Below are positions 42,431 to 52,213 of a stretch of DNA of 64,000 nt, one piece after another (position 1 is the first letter of the stretch; every line of letters begins with the position of its first letter). Under the pieces are notes generated by a model that worked only from the letters and a program-made list of their open reading frames with translations, searched no databases and was not told the DNA's origin. The stretch comes from Streptomyces sp. CB02980. Lineage in GTDB: Bacteria; Actinomycetota; Actinomycetes; Streptomycetales; Streptomycetaceae. The translations under genes and the position numbers were made by a program. The stretch is taken from positions 62,001-126,000 of the forward strand of contig NZ_JACSCH020000012.1 in the NCBI RefSeq assembly GCF_014451325.2, written 5' to 3'.

Positions 42431-45103
42431 TCACCGGTCGTTGTCCGACGTGCCGGTGAGAAGTGGCTGTTCGGTCCAGATGACCTTGCCGTCCGCGGTG
42501 TAGCGGGTGCCCCAGCGGTCGGCGAACTGGGCCACCAGGAACAGGCCCCGCCCGCCCTCGTCGGTGGTCGCCGCGCGCCGTAGGTGTGGAGCGGTGCTGC
42601 TGCCGTCCGAGACCTCGCAGATCAGGGCGCGATCGCGGATCAGACGTACGCGGACGGGCTCGGCGGCGTAGCGGATGGCGTTGGTGACTAGCTCGCTGAG
42701 GATCAGCTCGGTGGTGAACGACTCCTCCTCCAGGCCCCACTCGGCCATCGTGCGGGCGACGGCGGCTCGAACCCGGCCGACGGCCGACGGATCGGACGCG
42801 ACGTCCCAGGCGGCTGTACGGGCGCTGCCGAGCGCACGCGTGCGGGCGACCACCAGCGCGATGTCGTCCGAGGGCTGCTCGGGCAGCAACGCGTCCAGAA
42901 CAGCGCTGCAGGTCTCCTCGGGCGTGCGGCCGGGGTGAGCCAGGGTGCGCCGCAGCAGTTCCAGCCCTTCGTCGATGTCGCGGGTGCGGTCCTCCACGAG
43001 ACCGTCGGTGTAGAGCACGAGGCCGCTGCCCTCGGGGAGCTGGATCTCGGCGGTTTCGAACGGGAGTCCAGAGAGCCCGAGAGGTGGGCCGCCCGGTACG
43101 GCGGCGAACGCCGCGCTGCCGTCGGGGCGCACGATGACGGGCTCGAGGTGGCCGGCGCGGGCCATCGTGCACAGTCGGGTGCCCGGGTCGTAGAGCGCGT
43201 ACAGGCAGGTGGCGCCCGTGACCGGAGCGCCGTCGCCGCTCTCGTCCTGGTCGATCCGAGTGACCAGTTCGTCGAGGCGCCACAGGAGTTCGTCGGGCGC
43301 CAGGTCCAGGGAGGAGAAGTTGTGGACCGCGGTGCGCAGCCGGCCCATGGTGGCGGCGGCGTGCAGCCCGTGGCCGACCACGTCCCCCACGACGAGGGCG
43401 ACGCGGGCGCCGGGTAGCGGGATGACGTCGAACCAGTCCCCGCCGACACCGCCGCTGCCCGCATGCGCGGGCAGGTAGCGGTGGGCCACGTCGAGCGCGT
43501 TCTGCTCCGGCAGGGCGCGGGGGAGCAGGCTGCGCTGCAGGGCGACCGCCAGGGTGTGCTCGCGGGTGAAGCGGCGGGCGTTGTCGATGGTGACCGCCGC
43601 ACGAGCGCCCAGTTGCTCGGCGAGGGTCACGTCGTCGTGCTCGAACGGCTCGGGCTTGCGTGACCGCCAGAACGTGACGACACCCAGGATGACTCCGCGG
43701 GCGCGCAGCGGAGCCGCGATCATCGAATGGATGCCGGCCTCGACAAGTCTCCGGGCCCGTTCGGGGTCTTGAGCCTGCCAGCCGGAGAAGGCGGTCATGT
43801 CCGCCTCCAGAACCGTCTCGCCCGAGCCGTAGCCGAGGCTCTGCGGGGTGGACGGAACGAAATGGATCAGTTTGCCGGGTGGGTAGAGCGGTGTGTCGTC
43901 CCGGATACCCCGGAACGCGACACGGCGCATTGCCGCACCGGCCCCCGACGGCTCCTCGCCCCGCAGGACGGGGTCGGCCAGGTCGACGGTGACGAAGTCG
44001 GCGAACCGGGGGACGACGAAGTCCGCCAGCTCCTGGGAGGTGCGCTCGACGTCGAGGCTGGTGCCGATCTCCAATCCGGCGTCGAACAGCAGTTTGAGGC
44101 GTTCCTGCGCCATATCGGCCCTGCCGGTGACCGTCTGCAGCTCGGTGGTGTCCCGCAGCGTCGCGACACAGCCGGACGGCCCGCCTCCGGGGTCGGTCGG
44201 CCGCTGGTTGACGGCCAGCAGCCGGTCCCCGGCCGGGTACACCTCGTCGGTGGCCGAGCGCCCGGAAGCCAACAGTCGGGCTATGTCAGGGGCGAGGCCC
44301 AGCTCACGGGCGAGCAGGCCCTCCGCGTCCGGGCTCAGACCGAGCAGTCTGCGTGCCTCGTCGTTGGCCAGCTCCAGCCGGCCGTCGCCGTCGAGGATCA
44401 GAACGCCCTCGCGCACGGCGTGCAGCACCGCGTCGTGATGCTCGTACATGCGGGTCATCTCGGCGGGACCCAGGCCGTGGGTCTGGCGGCGCAGTCGCCT
44501 GCCGACCAGAGCGGTACCGAAGGTGGCGACTGCCAGCGCGGCCGCCGCGGCACCGAGCAGCAGGGGCAGCTGATGATCGACGACTCCGCTCACGGCTTCG
44601 AGCGTGACCCCGGCGGAAACCAGAGCGATGACGTCGCCCTCGGCGTCGGTCACAGGGACCACGGCGCGGGTGGACGGGCCGAGGGTGCCGGTCACGGTCT
44701 CCCTGACGATCCCGCCTGCCGCAGCAGGGCCGATCGTGCCGATGTAGTGCCTTCCGATCTGTGCCGGATCGGGGTGGGTGATGCGGATCCCGTCCGTGGT
44801 CATCGCCACGAGAAAGTCGACGCCGGACGCCTTTCGTGCTTCTTCGGCGCGTGGCTGGAGCACTGCGGTCGGGTCGGGACCGGCCAGGGCCTCCTCGATT
44901 CCCGGCGCGTTGGCGAAGGTCTCGGCCACGGCGAGGGACCGGTTGCGCGCTTCCCGCTCGCTGTCCGCCCGGGACTGCAGTACGAGAGCCATCACGGCGG
45001 CCACGACGAGGAGCACCACGATCGCCGCCTGCAGGGAGAAGACCTGGCGGGCGACGGTGCGGACGCTCAACGCGGAGCGCAGGCGGCCGAGGAGTCCGGC
45101 CAT
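42431..45103 (-). CDS. Membrane sensor PAS-GAF-SpoIIE-HATPase protein
   Basis: An 890-residue membrane protein. A first span (FSLQAAIVVLLVVAAVMALVL) and a second (LPLLLGAAAAALAVATFGTA) enclose an extracellular Cache-like sensor (about 45-175). Then come PAS (DAVLHAVREGVLILDGDG), GAF (about 340-520), SpoIIE phosphatase (GDWFDVIPL, VVGDVVGHGLHAAATM, LYTDGLVEDRTRDID, SDDIALVVAR) and a serine-kinase-like ATPase (SELVTNAIRYA, EGGRGLFLVAQ). It would sense an outside signal and both phosphorylate and dephosphorylate anti-sigma partners. It is the only one of the three SpoIIE proteins here with all four parts intact. Confidence 0.9.
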   Translation of the reverse strand: MAGLLGRLRSALSVRTVARQVFSLQAAIVVLLVVAAVMALVLQSRADSEREARNRSLAVAETFANAPGIEEALAGPDPTAVLQPRAEEARKASGVDFLVAMTTDGIRITHPDPAQIGRHYIGTIGPAAAGGIVRETVTGTLGPSTRAVVPVTDAEGDVIALVSAGVTLEAVSGVVDHQLPLLLGAAAAALAVATFGTALVGRRLRRQTHGLGPAEMTRMYEHHDAVLHAVREGVLILDGDGRLELANDEARRLLGLSPDAEGLLARELGLAPDIARLLASGRSATDEVYPAGDRLLAVNQRPTDPGGGPSGCVATLRDTTELQTVTGRADMAQERLKLLFDAGLEIGTSLDVERTSQELADFVVPRFADFVTVDLADPVLRGEEPSGAGAAMRRVAFRGIRDDTPLYPPGKLIHFVPSTPQSLGYGSGETVLEADMTAFSGWQAQDPERARRLVEAGIHSMIAAPLRARGVILGVVTFWRSRKPEPFEHDDVTLAEQLGARAAVTIDNARRFTREHTLAVALQRSLLPRALPEQNALDVAHRYLPAHAGSGGVGGDWFDVIPLPGARVALVVGDVVGHGLHAAATMGRLRTAVHNFSSLDLAPDELLWRLDELVTRIDQDESGDGAPVTGATCLYALYDPGTRLCTMARAGHLEPVIVRPDGSAAFAAVPGGPPLGLSGLPFETAEIQLPEGSGLVLYTDGLVEDRTRDIDEGLELLRRTLAHPGRTPEETCSAVLDALLPEQPSDDIALVVARTRALGSARTAAWDVASDPSAVGRVRAAVARTMAEWGLEEESFTTELILSELVTNAIRYAAEPVRVRLIRDRALICEVSDGSSTAPHLRRAATTDEGGRGLFLVAQFADRWGTRYTADGKVIWTEQPLLTGTSDNDR

Positions 45104-45446
45104 AGTCCATGTCTAGCACCGGCCCGAACGGCGGGCGAGCGGGCGGCCCCGGCACGGAACGGACCGACCCGGGGGCACGTACTGCTGATCGGCCTGAACC
45201 GCCCGCCAGGCCCACGCCTTCACGGAGCAGATGAGCAGCGAGCTGTCGGCCGTGTACGGTCCGGCCTGATGCAGGAGCCGGCGGCCACCGGACCGGCCGC
45301 CGGTGCGTGCCCCCGAGCTCGCCACCCTCATCGCCGAGAAGCCTGCGCCGCTGGGGTGCGCTCCGCCGGGCACCTGCGTCAGAGGCTGTAGACCCGGCGG
45401 GCGCCTCCCGGGTGCGATGCGCAACGAGGGTGGTGACACTGGTGCC
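45104..45446. other. Spacer without a recognised gene
   Basis: The 343 bp between the sensor gene and the DUF5988 gene hold the promoter of the former, presumably, but no clear elements or ORF with family features were seen. Confidence 0.5.
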
Positions 45447-45647
45447 ATGGCGCACAAGGTATTGCTGGAAGGCGGGCCGGACGATCTCTCCGAGCGGATC
45501 GTCACGGTCGAGACTCCCGGCGAGGACGTGAAGATCCCGCACCTCGGCGGATACGAGCACTTCAGGGAGACCGAACGTCGGCATGACGCCGCAGAGGGAA
45601 CCCTGCGGGTGTACGAATGGTGGGAGCGCACGGAGATCGCCGAGTAG
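45447..45647 (+). CDS. DUF5988 family protein
   Basis: A 66-residue protein, KVLLEGGPDDLSERIVTVET then LGGYEHFRETER and VYEWWERTEIAE, matching DUF5988 in length and motifs. These are small Streptomyces proteins of unknown function, sometimes near secondary-metabolite genes. ATG at 45447 begins at the conserved MAHKVLLEGGP; upstream in-frame sequence is not coding. No ribosome site stronger than GGTG is present. Confidence 0.8.
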   Translation: MAHKVLLEGGPDDLSERIVTVETPGEDVKIPHLGGYEHFRETERRHDAAEGTLRVYEWWERTEIAE

Positions 45648-46010
45648 GGTCGCCAGACCACGCCGCAACTGGTGCTGTGGAGTCGGAACGAGCGAGGACG
45701 TGGCCGGCATTGCTCGCCGGTCGGGGATCGAGTGACATCGGTGGGCGTCGCTCGGCGGGGCGAGTATCCGCCCGCCAGTCGGCGGCGGCTCCTGGGTCCA
45801 CGATCTCCAGGGCCTCGTCGACCCGGCGCTCCGCAGCCCGGTGGCGCGGGCCAGGAGCGCGAGGTGTGTGCGGCTGCGGCGGCCGGCGGGTGGATGTCCT
45901 GGCCTGGCGTGCCCTCGCTCGTCGGCCGTCTTCCGGGCGACGTTGTTCCAGGTGGAGCCAGCCTTGTCGACGAGGATGCGCAGGCGCTCCTAAAAAGGTA
46001 CCTCGTCCGG
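45648..46010. other. Degenerate spacer without a supported gene
   Basis: Short protein-like pieces can be read on the minus strand (ERRVDEALEIVDPGAAADW, RILVDKAGSTWNNVARK), but frames are broken and no family is recognised. It is probably eroded accessory DNA that ends at repeat copy B. The spacer continues without a gene to 46515. Confidence 0.4.
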
Positions 46011-46190
46011 GGAAAGGCCCAGGTCAGACGCCTTTCGTGCCCTAGTTGAACCCGAGGTTCTCCGGCGAGTACGACACCAGAAGGTTCTTCGTCTCATGGT
46101 GGTACACGCGTTGCACACCCGCTGACCAGCCAGAACGGCGGTGACGGTCCTCTTCGGTGGAGTGCTGGTCCGCGAATGGCCCGGATCCTG
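46011..46190 (-). repeat. Degenerate dispersed repeat, copy B (aldehyde dehydrogenase C-terminal tail)
   Basis: The minus strand reads HHETKNLLVSYSPENLGFN-stop, then GGCACGAAAGGCGTCTGACC. It aligns with copies A and C over about 180 bp, including the upstream GGATCCGGGCCATT region at 46190. The coding tail is intact but nothing upstream forms an ALDH. Confidence 0.75.
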
Positions 46191-46515
46191 GTGTCCGTTG
46201 CCGCTCGGTGCGGAGGCGGGTTCGACCGCGGTCAGTCGTGCCACCACGCAATGATCGTCGCCGCACGAATGGACCTGGCTGCCCCTTGGGTGACCCCAGC
46301 TGGCTACGGCCCGGCCGCGGCCGGAATCACCGCCGAGGGTGTTCGTTTCGGGCGGGCCGACGCCTTCCACCGGGACATGCTGAGGCAACGACGACGTCCC
46401 CACGAGACGGCTCGCATCTCTGAGCCTCCGGAGCCGCAACGGCCGTCAATGCGGCAGGTTCCTCGGCAGCGTCCGCGAGTCGGCCGCGAACCGCGACGTA
46501 CGCCCGCCGGAGCCG

Positions 46516-47865
46516 TCAGAGCCGGATCGTCCAGGTGACGGTGGACCTCATCGTTCGGGCGATGCCGCGGTCCCGCACCGAAGGTGAGCGGTCCTCGGCC
46601 GTGAGGGACAGGGTGTGCTTCCGGAGGTCGAGCAGCCGCAGGGCCAGGTCGGACACCCGCACGTGGGTGCGGCCCGCGAGGGGCTTCATCTCCCGCCCGT
46701 CCAGGTACCAGCGGATCGTGAGCTGACGCCCGTCCGCCCCCGCCAGCCGGGGGACGAGGGCCTTGGCGGTGTCGCCCGCGCGGAGGGTGCGGTCGGTGGC
46801 CGTGACGGGAGAGGCGATGCGCGCCTCGCGGTAGAAGCCGGCGATCATCGCCTCCACTCCGGGCAGATTGAAGGGCTTGCCCAGGGAGCGCATCAGGGAG
46901 TCCTCGGTGGGGCGCTGCAGCCCGGTGACGTAGTAGCCGCCGCCCTCGTACGCGCCGACGATGCCGCCGTCGGGAGACTGCTCGCCGAGCCAGCGGTGCC
47001 ACTTGGTGCCCCGGTCCGCCATGTCGTCGGCGGTGAGGGTGGTGATGTTGGAGTCGGCGGGCTCGGGGCCCAGGTACCGCTCGTAGCCGGGGTAGTCGGC
47101 GTAGAAGTACTCGTCGGCGAGCTTGCCCAGGGAGTGACCGGTCTCGTGGATCGCGACCTGGCCGGACTTCTCGTTGCCTGCCGAGGCCGTCGAAATGCCC
47201 TCGTAGCCGAGGGTCTCGCTGCGCTCGTTGTAGCCCGCGCCGCCGTACTTGGTGCTGTTGGCGAGGACGAGCACCAGGTCGGCCTCCGGCGCCTTCGCGA
47301 CGTATCCGTCGACCTTGTCCTGGTCGATGCAGAGCAGGCGCTCGATCTCGTCGCACCAGAAGTACGAGCCGAGGGCCGTGTCGCGGACGGTGTCGGGAGA
47401 GGGGTCGCCGGAGACTCCGGACTCGTTCGAGACGGCGTCGACGGTCCACACGTTGAAGAGGTTGCGGTAGGTGGTGTACGGCTCGACGGCCGTCAGCTCG
47501 GCCCACTTCTTCTGCGCGTCGGCGTGGAAGCGGGGCAGTTCGGCGACGGTGTAGCCGTCTCCGACGACGACGATGTCGAGCCGGTCGGCGGTGGAGCCGT
47601 TGTCGACCATCTTGGCCACCTCACCGTCGGCGGCCACCTCGGTCGACGTCAGGCGGGAGGCAGGCCGGTTCCGGCCTTCCAGCGGCACGTGCGTGTGGCC
47701 GGAGCCTGCGAACGTCCCGTCTTCAGGCCCCGGTATCTCGACCTCGACTCCGGACGTGCGAGGTGCGGGCGGCTCCGCGGCGGCGCTGCCGGGTGCGGCG
47801 GCGAGTACGGCCGTGAGGGCGACGGCCACTCCGACCGCCATGGCCGCTCGTCGTGCTGAACGCAT
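46516..47865 (-). CDS. Secreted M64 family metallopeptidase (IgA-peptidase-like)
   Basis: A 449-residue exported protein with an Ala-rich signal peptide (1-30). DIVVVGDGYTVAELPRFHAD is the start of the M64 fold, VDAVSNESGVSGD and VLANSTKYGGAGYNERSE follow, and the metal site is AIHETGHSLGKLADEY with two His, the Glu base and the distal Asp/Glu. The C-terminal 110 residues form an Ig-like strand domain. The family includes the clostridial IgA protease; in soil Streptomyces a scavenging role is more likely. ATG 47865 has AAGGGA at a longer spacing. It is divergent from the XRE/TPR regulator gene. Confidence 0.88.
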   Translation of the reverse strand: MRSARRAAMAVGVAVALTAVLAAAPGSAAAEPPAPRTSGVEVEIPGPEDGTFAGSGHTHVPLEGRNRPASRLTSTEVAADGEVAKMVDNGSTADRLDIVVVGDGYTVAELPRFHADAQKKWAELTAVEPYTTYRNLFNVWTVDAVSNESGVSGDPSPDTVRDTALGSYFWCDEIERLLCIDQDKVDGYVAKAPEADLVLVLANSTKYGGAGYNERSETLGYEGISTASAGNEKSGQVAIHETGHSLGKLADEYFYADYPGYERYLGPEPADSNITTLTADDMADRGTKWHRWLGEQSPDGGIVGAYEGGGYYVTGLQRPTEDSLMRSLGKPFNLPGVEAMIAGFYREARIASPVTATDRTLRAGDTAKALVPRLAGADGRQLTIRWYLDGREMKPLAGRTHVRVSDLALRLLDLRKHTLSLTAEDRSPSVRDRGIARTMRSTVTWTIRL

Positions 47866-48003
47866 GAAATCAGTCCCTTGCCAGGCGAGTTAAGTGAGGG
47901 AGTAACTACGATGAACGAGTCGCTTAACCTAGGGGGAAGGCGAGGGCGTGCGCAATGCCTACTGCTTCTGGATACTGAGCAGTTCACGAACCAGGGGGTC
48001 CTG

Positions 48004-49344
48004 ATGGACGATCCGGCCGCGATCGGTCGCCGAGTGCAGCGACTGCGAGCTCAACGCGGGCTGACGCAGCGGCAGTTGGCCGAGCCTTCGTATACCCCCG
48101 CGTACGTGTCGACGCTGGAGTCGGGCCGGGTCAGACCCTCGGAGACCGCCCTGCGCTTCCTCGCGGAGCGGCTCGGCACGTCGTACGAGGAGCTGGCCAC
48201 CGGCAGGCCTGCGCACCTCGCCACGGAACTGCGGCTCGCCCTCGTCGAGGCGCGCCGACAGCTGGCCACCGGGACGGCGGAGGAGGCCGCCGTGCGCTAT
48301 CGGTGCCTCCTCACCGACGCGGAGCACCTGGGCCTCGTGCCCGAGCAGGCCGAGGCGCTGCTCGGACTCGGCGACTGTGCCCTGGAGACCGGTCAACTGG
48401 TCGACGCGGGCCACCACTTCCAGGCCGCCGAGCGACTCCTCGCCGATGATCCGCTGCCGCGCCGCGTACACGCGATCCGCGGCCGTGCCGTCGCACACCT
48501 CCTGGCCGGCGAGCTGCGTTACGCCTGCTACCTCCTCGAATCCACCATCGACGAGCTCGGCGCGAGCGGACTGGCCGACCCCGAAGCGCTGGTCGTCCTG
48601 TACGCCGCCGTGATCGGCCCCTACATGGACATGGGCGCCCATGCCCGCGCCGCGCACGCCGCCGGGCTCGCCCTGGCGCTTGCTCCGCAGGTCGACGACC
48701 CGGCCCTGCTGGCCGGCATGCACCGGCAGGTGGCCCGCACCCTCCTCGCCGAGGGGCGCACGGCCGACGCGGACGCCTCGCTGGCCAAGGCGCAGGCGAT
48801 CTACCAACAGCTGAGCCTGCGCACCGACCTCGCGCACTGCCACTGGATGCGCGGCTACGTCCTGGCTCAGAGCGGAGAACTCGCCGCAGCTGAGACGGAG
48901 TTGCGCGCCGCCCGGGACATGCTGAACGTCAGGCGTGCGGCGCTGTTCACCGCGCAGGTGGAGGTGGAGCTGGCCGATGTCCTCCGGCGGCTCGGACGGC
49001 ACGACGAGGCGTCGGAGCTGCTCTCGGCGTTTCTCGAACTGGGTGACCGGCACGGCGCGGTGCACGCTGGGGGTGCGCACCGGCTGCTCGGGCTGATCGC
49101 GGAGGAGCGGGGGGACACCGAGACCGCCGAGGAGCACTACGTCATGGCCCTGGGCCTGCTGGAGCGCAGCGGAGCGAGCGGCGACCTGGCCGACCTGTGC
49201 CGTCTGCTGGGCGACCTTCTGCGCCGCGGCGGCCGTACCGAGGCAGCCCTGGACGCCTACCGCACGGGGCTGGGCCACCGGTCGGCCCCCGGCACGACGA
49301 CGCTGGGGCCGGCTCCGACGGCACCGGTGTTCCCGCCGCGCTGA
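48004..49344 (+). CDS. XRE-type HTH regulator with TPR array
   Basis: A 446-residue protein. Residues 7-64 are an XRE helix-turn-helix (GRRVQRLRAQRGLTQRQLAE, YVSTLESGRVRPSETALRFL). The rest is a series of TPR units, such as AEALLGLGDCALETGQLVDA and ALHLERSG-type helices. This layout is common to Streptomyces cytoplasmic regulators that bind a peptide or partner through the TPR part. ATG at 48004 has AGGGGG upstream with suitable spacing. The M64 peptidase gene diverges from it over a 138-bp spacer, so it may control that gene. Confidence 0.86.
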   Translation: MDDPAAIGRRVQRLRAQRGLTQRQLAEPSYTPAYVSTLESGRVRPSETALRFLAERLGTSYEELATGRPAHLATELRLALVEARRQLATGTAEEAAVRYRCLLTDAEHLGLVPEQAEALLGLGDCALETGQLVDAGHHFQAAERLLADDPLPRRVHAIRGRAVAHLLAGELRYACYLLESTIDELGASGLADPEALVVLYAAVIGPYMDMGAHARAAHAAGLALALAPQVDDPALLAGMHRQVARTLLAEGRTADADASLAKAQAIYQQLSLRTDLAHCHWMRGYVLAQSGELAAAETELRAARDMLNVRRAALFTAQVEVELADVLRRLGRHDEASELLSAFLELGDRHGAVHAGGAHRLLGLIAEERGDTETAEEHYVMALGLLERSGASGDLADLCRLLGDLLRRGGRTEAALDAYRTGLGHRSAPGTTTLGPAPTAPVFPPR

Positions 49345-49704
49345 ACGAGCAGCCGACCGTGCTTCGATGAGTTCTTGATTTCGTCGCGGATCGGCCGGGC
49401 GGCCTCGACTCCCTGGCCGGCGGATCTTCGAGCTGCCTGTCGAGGTCGAGGCCGTCCGCGTGCCGTTGTCAGCGTCGGTCCGCCGGGCGAAGCAGGACCG
49501 GAAGAAGGCGGGATCGGCCCGCCCCTTCCGTTCGAACTCCTCCATTCACGCCGTGCGCGCGCCGGAGCCGGATCGCCCCGCCGCCGGCCTGAGCCGGTCC
49601 GTCCCGGGTGGTCACGCAGGCCGCCCGGTGACCGAGGCCGCCGAAGGCGACCACGGTCACCGGGCGGAGCCGTCCGGTTCCCGGACGGTGTCGACGCACG
49701 CCGC
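49345..49704. other. Spacer without a recognised gene
   Basis: The 360 bp between the XRE/TPR gene and the secreted-protein gene were read in all frames. No coding family, repeat or clear hairpin was found. Confidence 0.5.
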
Positions 49705-50205
49705 TCAGCAGTTCCGGATGGACCACACGGGCGTCCAGTCGTACGTGAAGGGCGTGGGCTCCGGCAGGACGACGTCCAGCACCTGGCCGTTCTGACCGTA
49801 GAAGAACGCGGCGGCGCCGACCTGGTTGTTCACCACCTGGCCCACGCCGTTCCAGTGGGACAGGGCGTACTGGTGGCACCGGTAGAGGAAGAAGACCTTG
49901 TACTTGCCCACCACCGGGTCCCAGACCCCGGTGCAGAGATTCCCCGACGCGCACGTGACGGGGCTGCCCGACGTCGTGTGCACGTAGTCCGCCCAGGGCG
50001 AGACCGTCGGCGATACGGCCGCCACGGCACGCGAGGTCATGCCCCCGGCGCCCCGGGGCGCCGGGGGCATGACCATGGTGTGGCCGCCGCCCTCGTGAGG
50101 CCCGTCCGAGGCCGCCGCCTGGGCCGGGCCCGCCGCGAAGGCGGACACCAGCACCCACAGGAAGGCACCGACCACACCGAGGGTGGAACGCCAAGAACGC
50201 GACAT
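49705..50205 (-). CDS. Secreted small protein of unknown function
   Basis: A 166-residue protein with a signal peptide (MSRSWRSTLGVVGAFLWVLV, cleaved near AQA-AAS). A short Gly/Pro/His linker (GGGHTMVMPPAPRGAGG) precedes a compact Trp/Tyr- and Cys-containing domain: CASGNLCTGVWDPVVGKYKV, FFLYRCHQYALSHWNGVGQV, ending SIRNC. Four Cys could form two disulfides. The fold is not recognised; it has the look of extracellular inhibitor or SH3-type domains. GGAGAAGGAG before the ATG is an unusually strong ribosome site. It starts 29 bp after the serine hydrolase gene, likely in the same operon. Confidence 0.75.
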   Translation of the reverse strand: MSRSWRSTLGVVGAFLWVLVSAFAAGPAQAAASDGPHEGGGHTMVMPPAPRGAGGMTSRAVAAVSPTVSPWADYVHTTSGSPVTCASGNLCTGVWDPVVGKYKVFFLYRCHQYALSHWNGVGQVVNNQVGAAAFFYGQNGQVLDVVLPEPTPFTYDWTPVWSIRNC

Positions 50206-50234
50206 CGTCACTCCTTCTCCGGGAATCCCCGGGT

Positions 50235-51461
50235 TCACTTCTGACTCGTGCACAGCGGTACGTCCGGCAACTGGTTGTCCGGATGGCTGATGTAGATGTT
50301 GGTGATGTAGCCCCCGTACTGCGGCAGATACGCCCACCAGTCGTTGGTGTACGGCGGGACGGAGACGAGCTGCCCCTTCTTCTGGCAGCCCACCAGCACC
50401 TCCACGCCGGCCGGGAGTCGGGTCAGCAGGTTGTCCCCGACGACCGGTTCCGTCCGGACGGCGACGTCCTGACCCCACGTCCCGTACCACTTCCCCTTCG
50501 GCGCCGTTCCGCCGGGAACGTTCAGGGAACGGGTCAGCCGGCCGAGGTCGGTGTACGCCTTTCCGTACGACGTGCCGTCCGGGTGCAGTGTGAGGACGGC
50601 CACGATCGAACGGTCACCGGCCCCGACGGTGCCGGACGTGTGCAGCGCCGGTCGGCTCAGGTCGACGCTCGCGTCACCTGCGCCGACGGACGACGGGGCC
50701 GAGGCGTCGATGCCACCAGCCGCAGTGGTGCTTACGGAACCGCAGTTCCCCTTCGCGTACCTCCCTGACCAGCCCTGCTTCACGGCCCACGGGCGGTCGA
50801 ACGCGGCAGCGATGCCGAAATGCTGGTCGAAGGAGTCCGATGCGCACCGGGTCGACTGGCGCAGACGCTCCATGATGAAGTCACGAACCGGCGCGGGAGC
50901 GGACTCCAGGATGTGTCGGTAGGTCTTCACGGTGTCGCGGGCCGACATGGCCGTGTAGCCCCAGTACCCCTCGTAGGCTGCCGGTGGGGGAGCGGTGTCG
51001 GCGAGCCCGAGCCGCGTGACCATGCGCTCGACGATCGCCGGCCCGCCGTAGGCCGACCAGTAGTGGTTGGCGGCGGCGTCCTGACTGCTGCGGAGCATGA
51101 CGTCCAGCCGCGTGCGGTCGGCGGCCGGGATGGTGTCGGGGCTGCGGTTCCACAGGAAGTCGAGGGCGATTAGGAGCTTGACGACCGACGCGGACCGGAA
51201 CGTGGCGGCCGGGGCGAGCTGTTCGGTGAACGTCCCGGTCTGCCGGTCGAACACGGCCACGCCTGCCGTGACCCCCGCGGGCACCTGAGGGCTCGCGGGC
51301 GTGACCGACACGGAGCCACCCGTCGGTTCCGTCGCGGCCGCGACGGAGTGCGGGAGCGCCGCGCCGGTGAACGAGAGGGAGAGGAAGGCCGCGGTCGCGG
51401 CAAGCAGGCGCCGAGGCGTACGGCGAGCGGTGATGTTGGAGTGCCTGGCGATGCGGAGCAT
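50235..51461 (-). CDS. Secreted serine hydrolase (beta-lactamase/PBP fold) with C-terminal SH3-like domain
   Basis: A 408-residue exported protein. After a long signal peptide the class A beta-lactamase fold includes SASVVKLLIAL (SxxK with S92 and K95), a Y/S-x-N region near HYWSAYGG and KQGWSG in place of KTG. Residues from about 320 (GTWGQDVAVRTEPVVGDNLL, GVEVLVGCQKKGQ, WWAYLPQYGGYITN) form an SH3-like domain, often cell-wall binding. It may act on peptidoglycan-related or beta-lactam substrates, but the family is diverse. It lies between two other small secreted proteins, all on the minus strand. Confidence 0.8.
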   Translation of the reverse strand: MLRIARHSNITARRTPRRLLAATAAFLSLSFTGAALPHSVAAATEPTGGSVSVTPASPQVPAGVTAGVAVFDRQTGTFTEQLAPAATFRSASVVKLLIALDFLWNRSPDTIPAADRTRLDVMLRSSQDAAANHYWSAYGGPAIVERMVTRLGLADTAPPPAAYEGYWGYTAMSARDTVKTYRHILESAPAPVRDFIMERLRQSTRCASDSFDQHFGIAAAFDRPWAVKQGWSGRYAKGNCGSVSTTAAGGIDASAPSSVGAGDASVDLSRPALHTSGTVGAGDRSIVAVLTLHPDGTSYGKAYTDLGRLTRSLNVPGGTAPKGKWYGTWGQDVAVRTEPVVGDNLLTRLPAGVEVLVGCQKKGQLVSVPPYTNDWWAYLPQYGGYITNIYISHPDNQLPDVPLCTSQK

Positions 51462-51608
51462 GGCGTGAGGGGTCCTCGCTTGGTGTGAGAGCGGGCTGCC
51501 CGGGGCTCGGAAAGGGTTGGCGGACGAGGGCGGCGGGACCGAGGCGCGGAGCTTGGCGGGACGCGAGGGGCTCCACCGGAGCGGGCCGGGCGGACGACTC
51601 CCGGCGGC

Positions 51609-52109
51609 CTACGGGATGTTGCACTCCGTCATGCCGGGCCAGGGATCGGTCGACGTCCACACGTCGACGGCGGGGATGAAGCCCCACCCGTGATTGCCGT
51701 CGCGACCGGGAGCGATGCGGTCACCCATGGTGTAGTACCAGATGTTGTTGCCGCCGCTGTGCGCGGCGCCGCTGGCCCAGCACACGAACCAGCTCGTCGA
51801 CGTGTCGATCCAGCCGATCACCGGGCACGCGGCGATGAAGCTGCCGCAGCCGTACAGCGGGGCGCCGGCACGATTGCCGCACACCCAGTCACGCGTCCAG
51901 GTACGCCTCGTGTACGCGTCGTAGTGGCTGACGTTGCGGGCGGTGCACGACGCCTGGGCCGCGAGGGGCGCGGCCTCGGCCGTAGGCGGCGCGCTCCGCA
52001 CCGCGCGGGTGGTCGTGCCGGCCTGCGGCGACGCCGCCTGCACGGCGCCGGCGCTGAACAGCACGGCCAGGAGGGCGGCGAGCATCGCCACCGCTCGTCT
52101 CACAGACAT
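51609..52109 (-). CDS. Secreted Cys/Trp-rich protein of unknown function
   Basis: A 166-residue protein with a signal peptide (MSVRRAVAMLAALLAVLFSA). The mature region has a low-complexity Ala/Pro/Thr stretch, then CTARNVSHYDAYTRRTW, CGNRAGAPLYGCGSFIAACP, GWIDTSTSWFVCW and a C-terminal MTECNIP. Six Cys suggest three disulfides in a compact extracellular domain, SH3-like in pattern. Its length and plan resemble the protein at 49705-50205, so the two may be distant paralogues. It diverges from the LysR gene across a spacer with a palindrome. Confidence 0.75.
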   Translation of the reverse strand: MSVRRAVAMLAALLAVLFSAGAVQAASPQAGTTTRAVRSAPPTAEAAPLAAQASCTARNVSHYDAYTRRTWTRDWVCGNRAGAPLYGCGSFIAACPVIGWIDTSTSWFVCWASGAAHSGGNNIWYYTMGDRIAPGRDGNHGWGFIPAVDVWTSTDPWPGMTECNIP

Positions 52110-52213
52110 GTTTCGGCCCCCGTTGTCGAGAAAGCAATGGTCGGACGGCCCTGCGGAACCGAGGAGTTGTCACGGGGCGTCGCTTGAGAGCCGAGCCTTC
52201 CACTCGCACTCTG

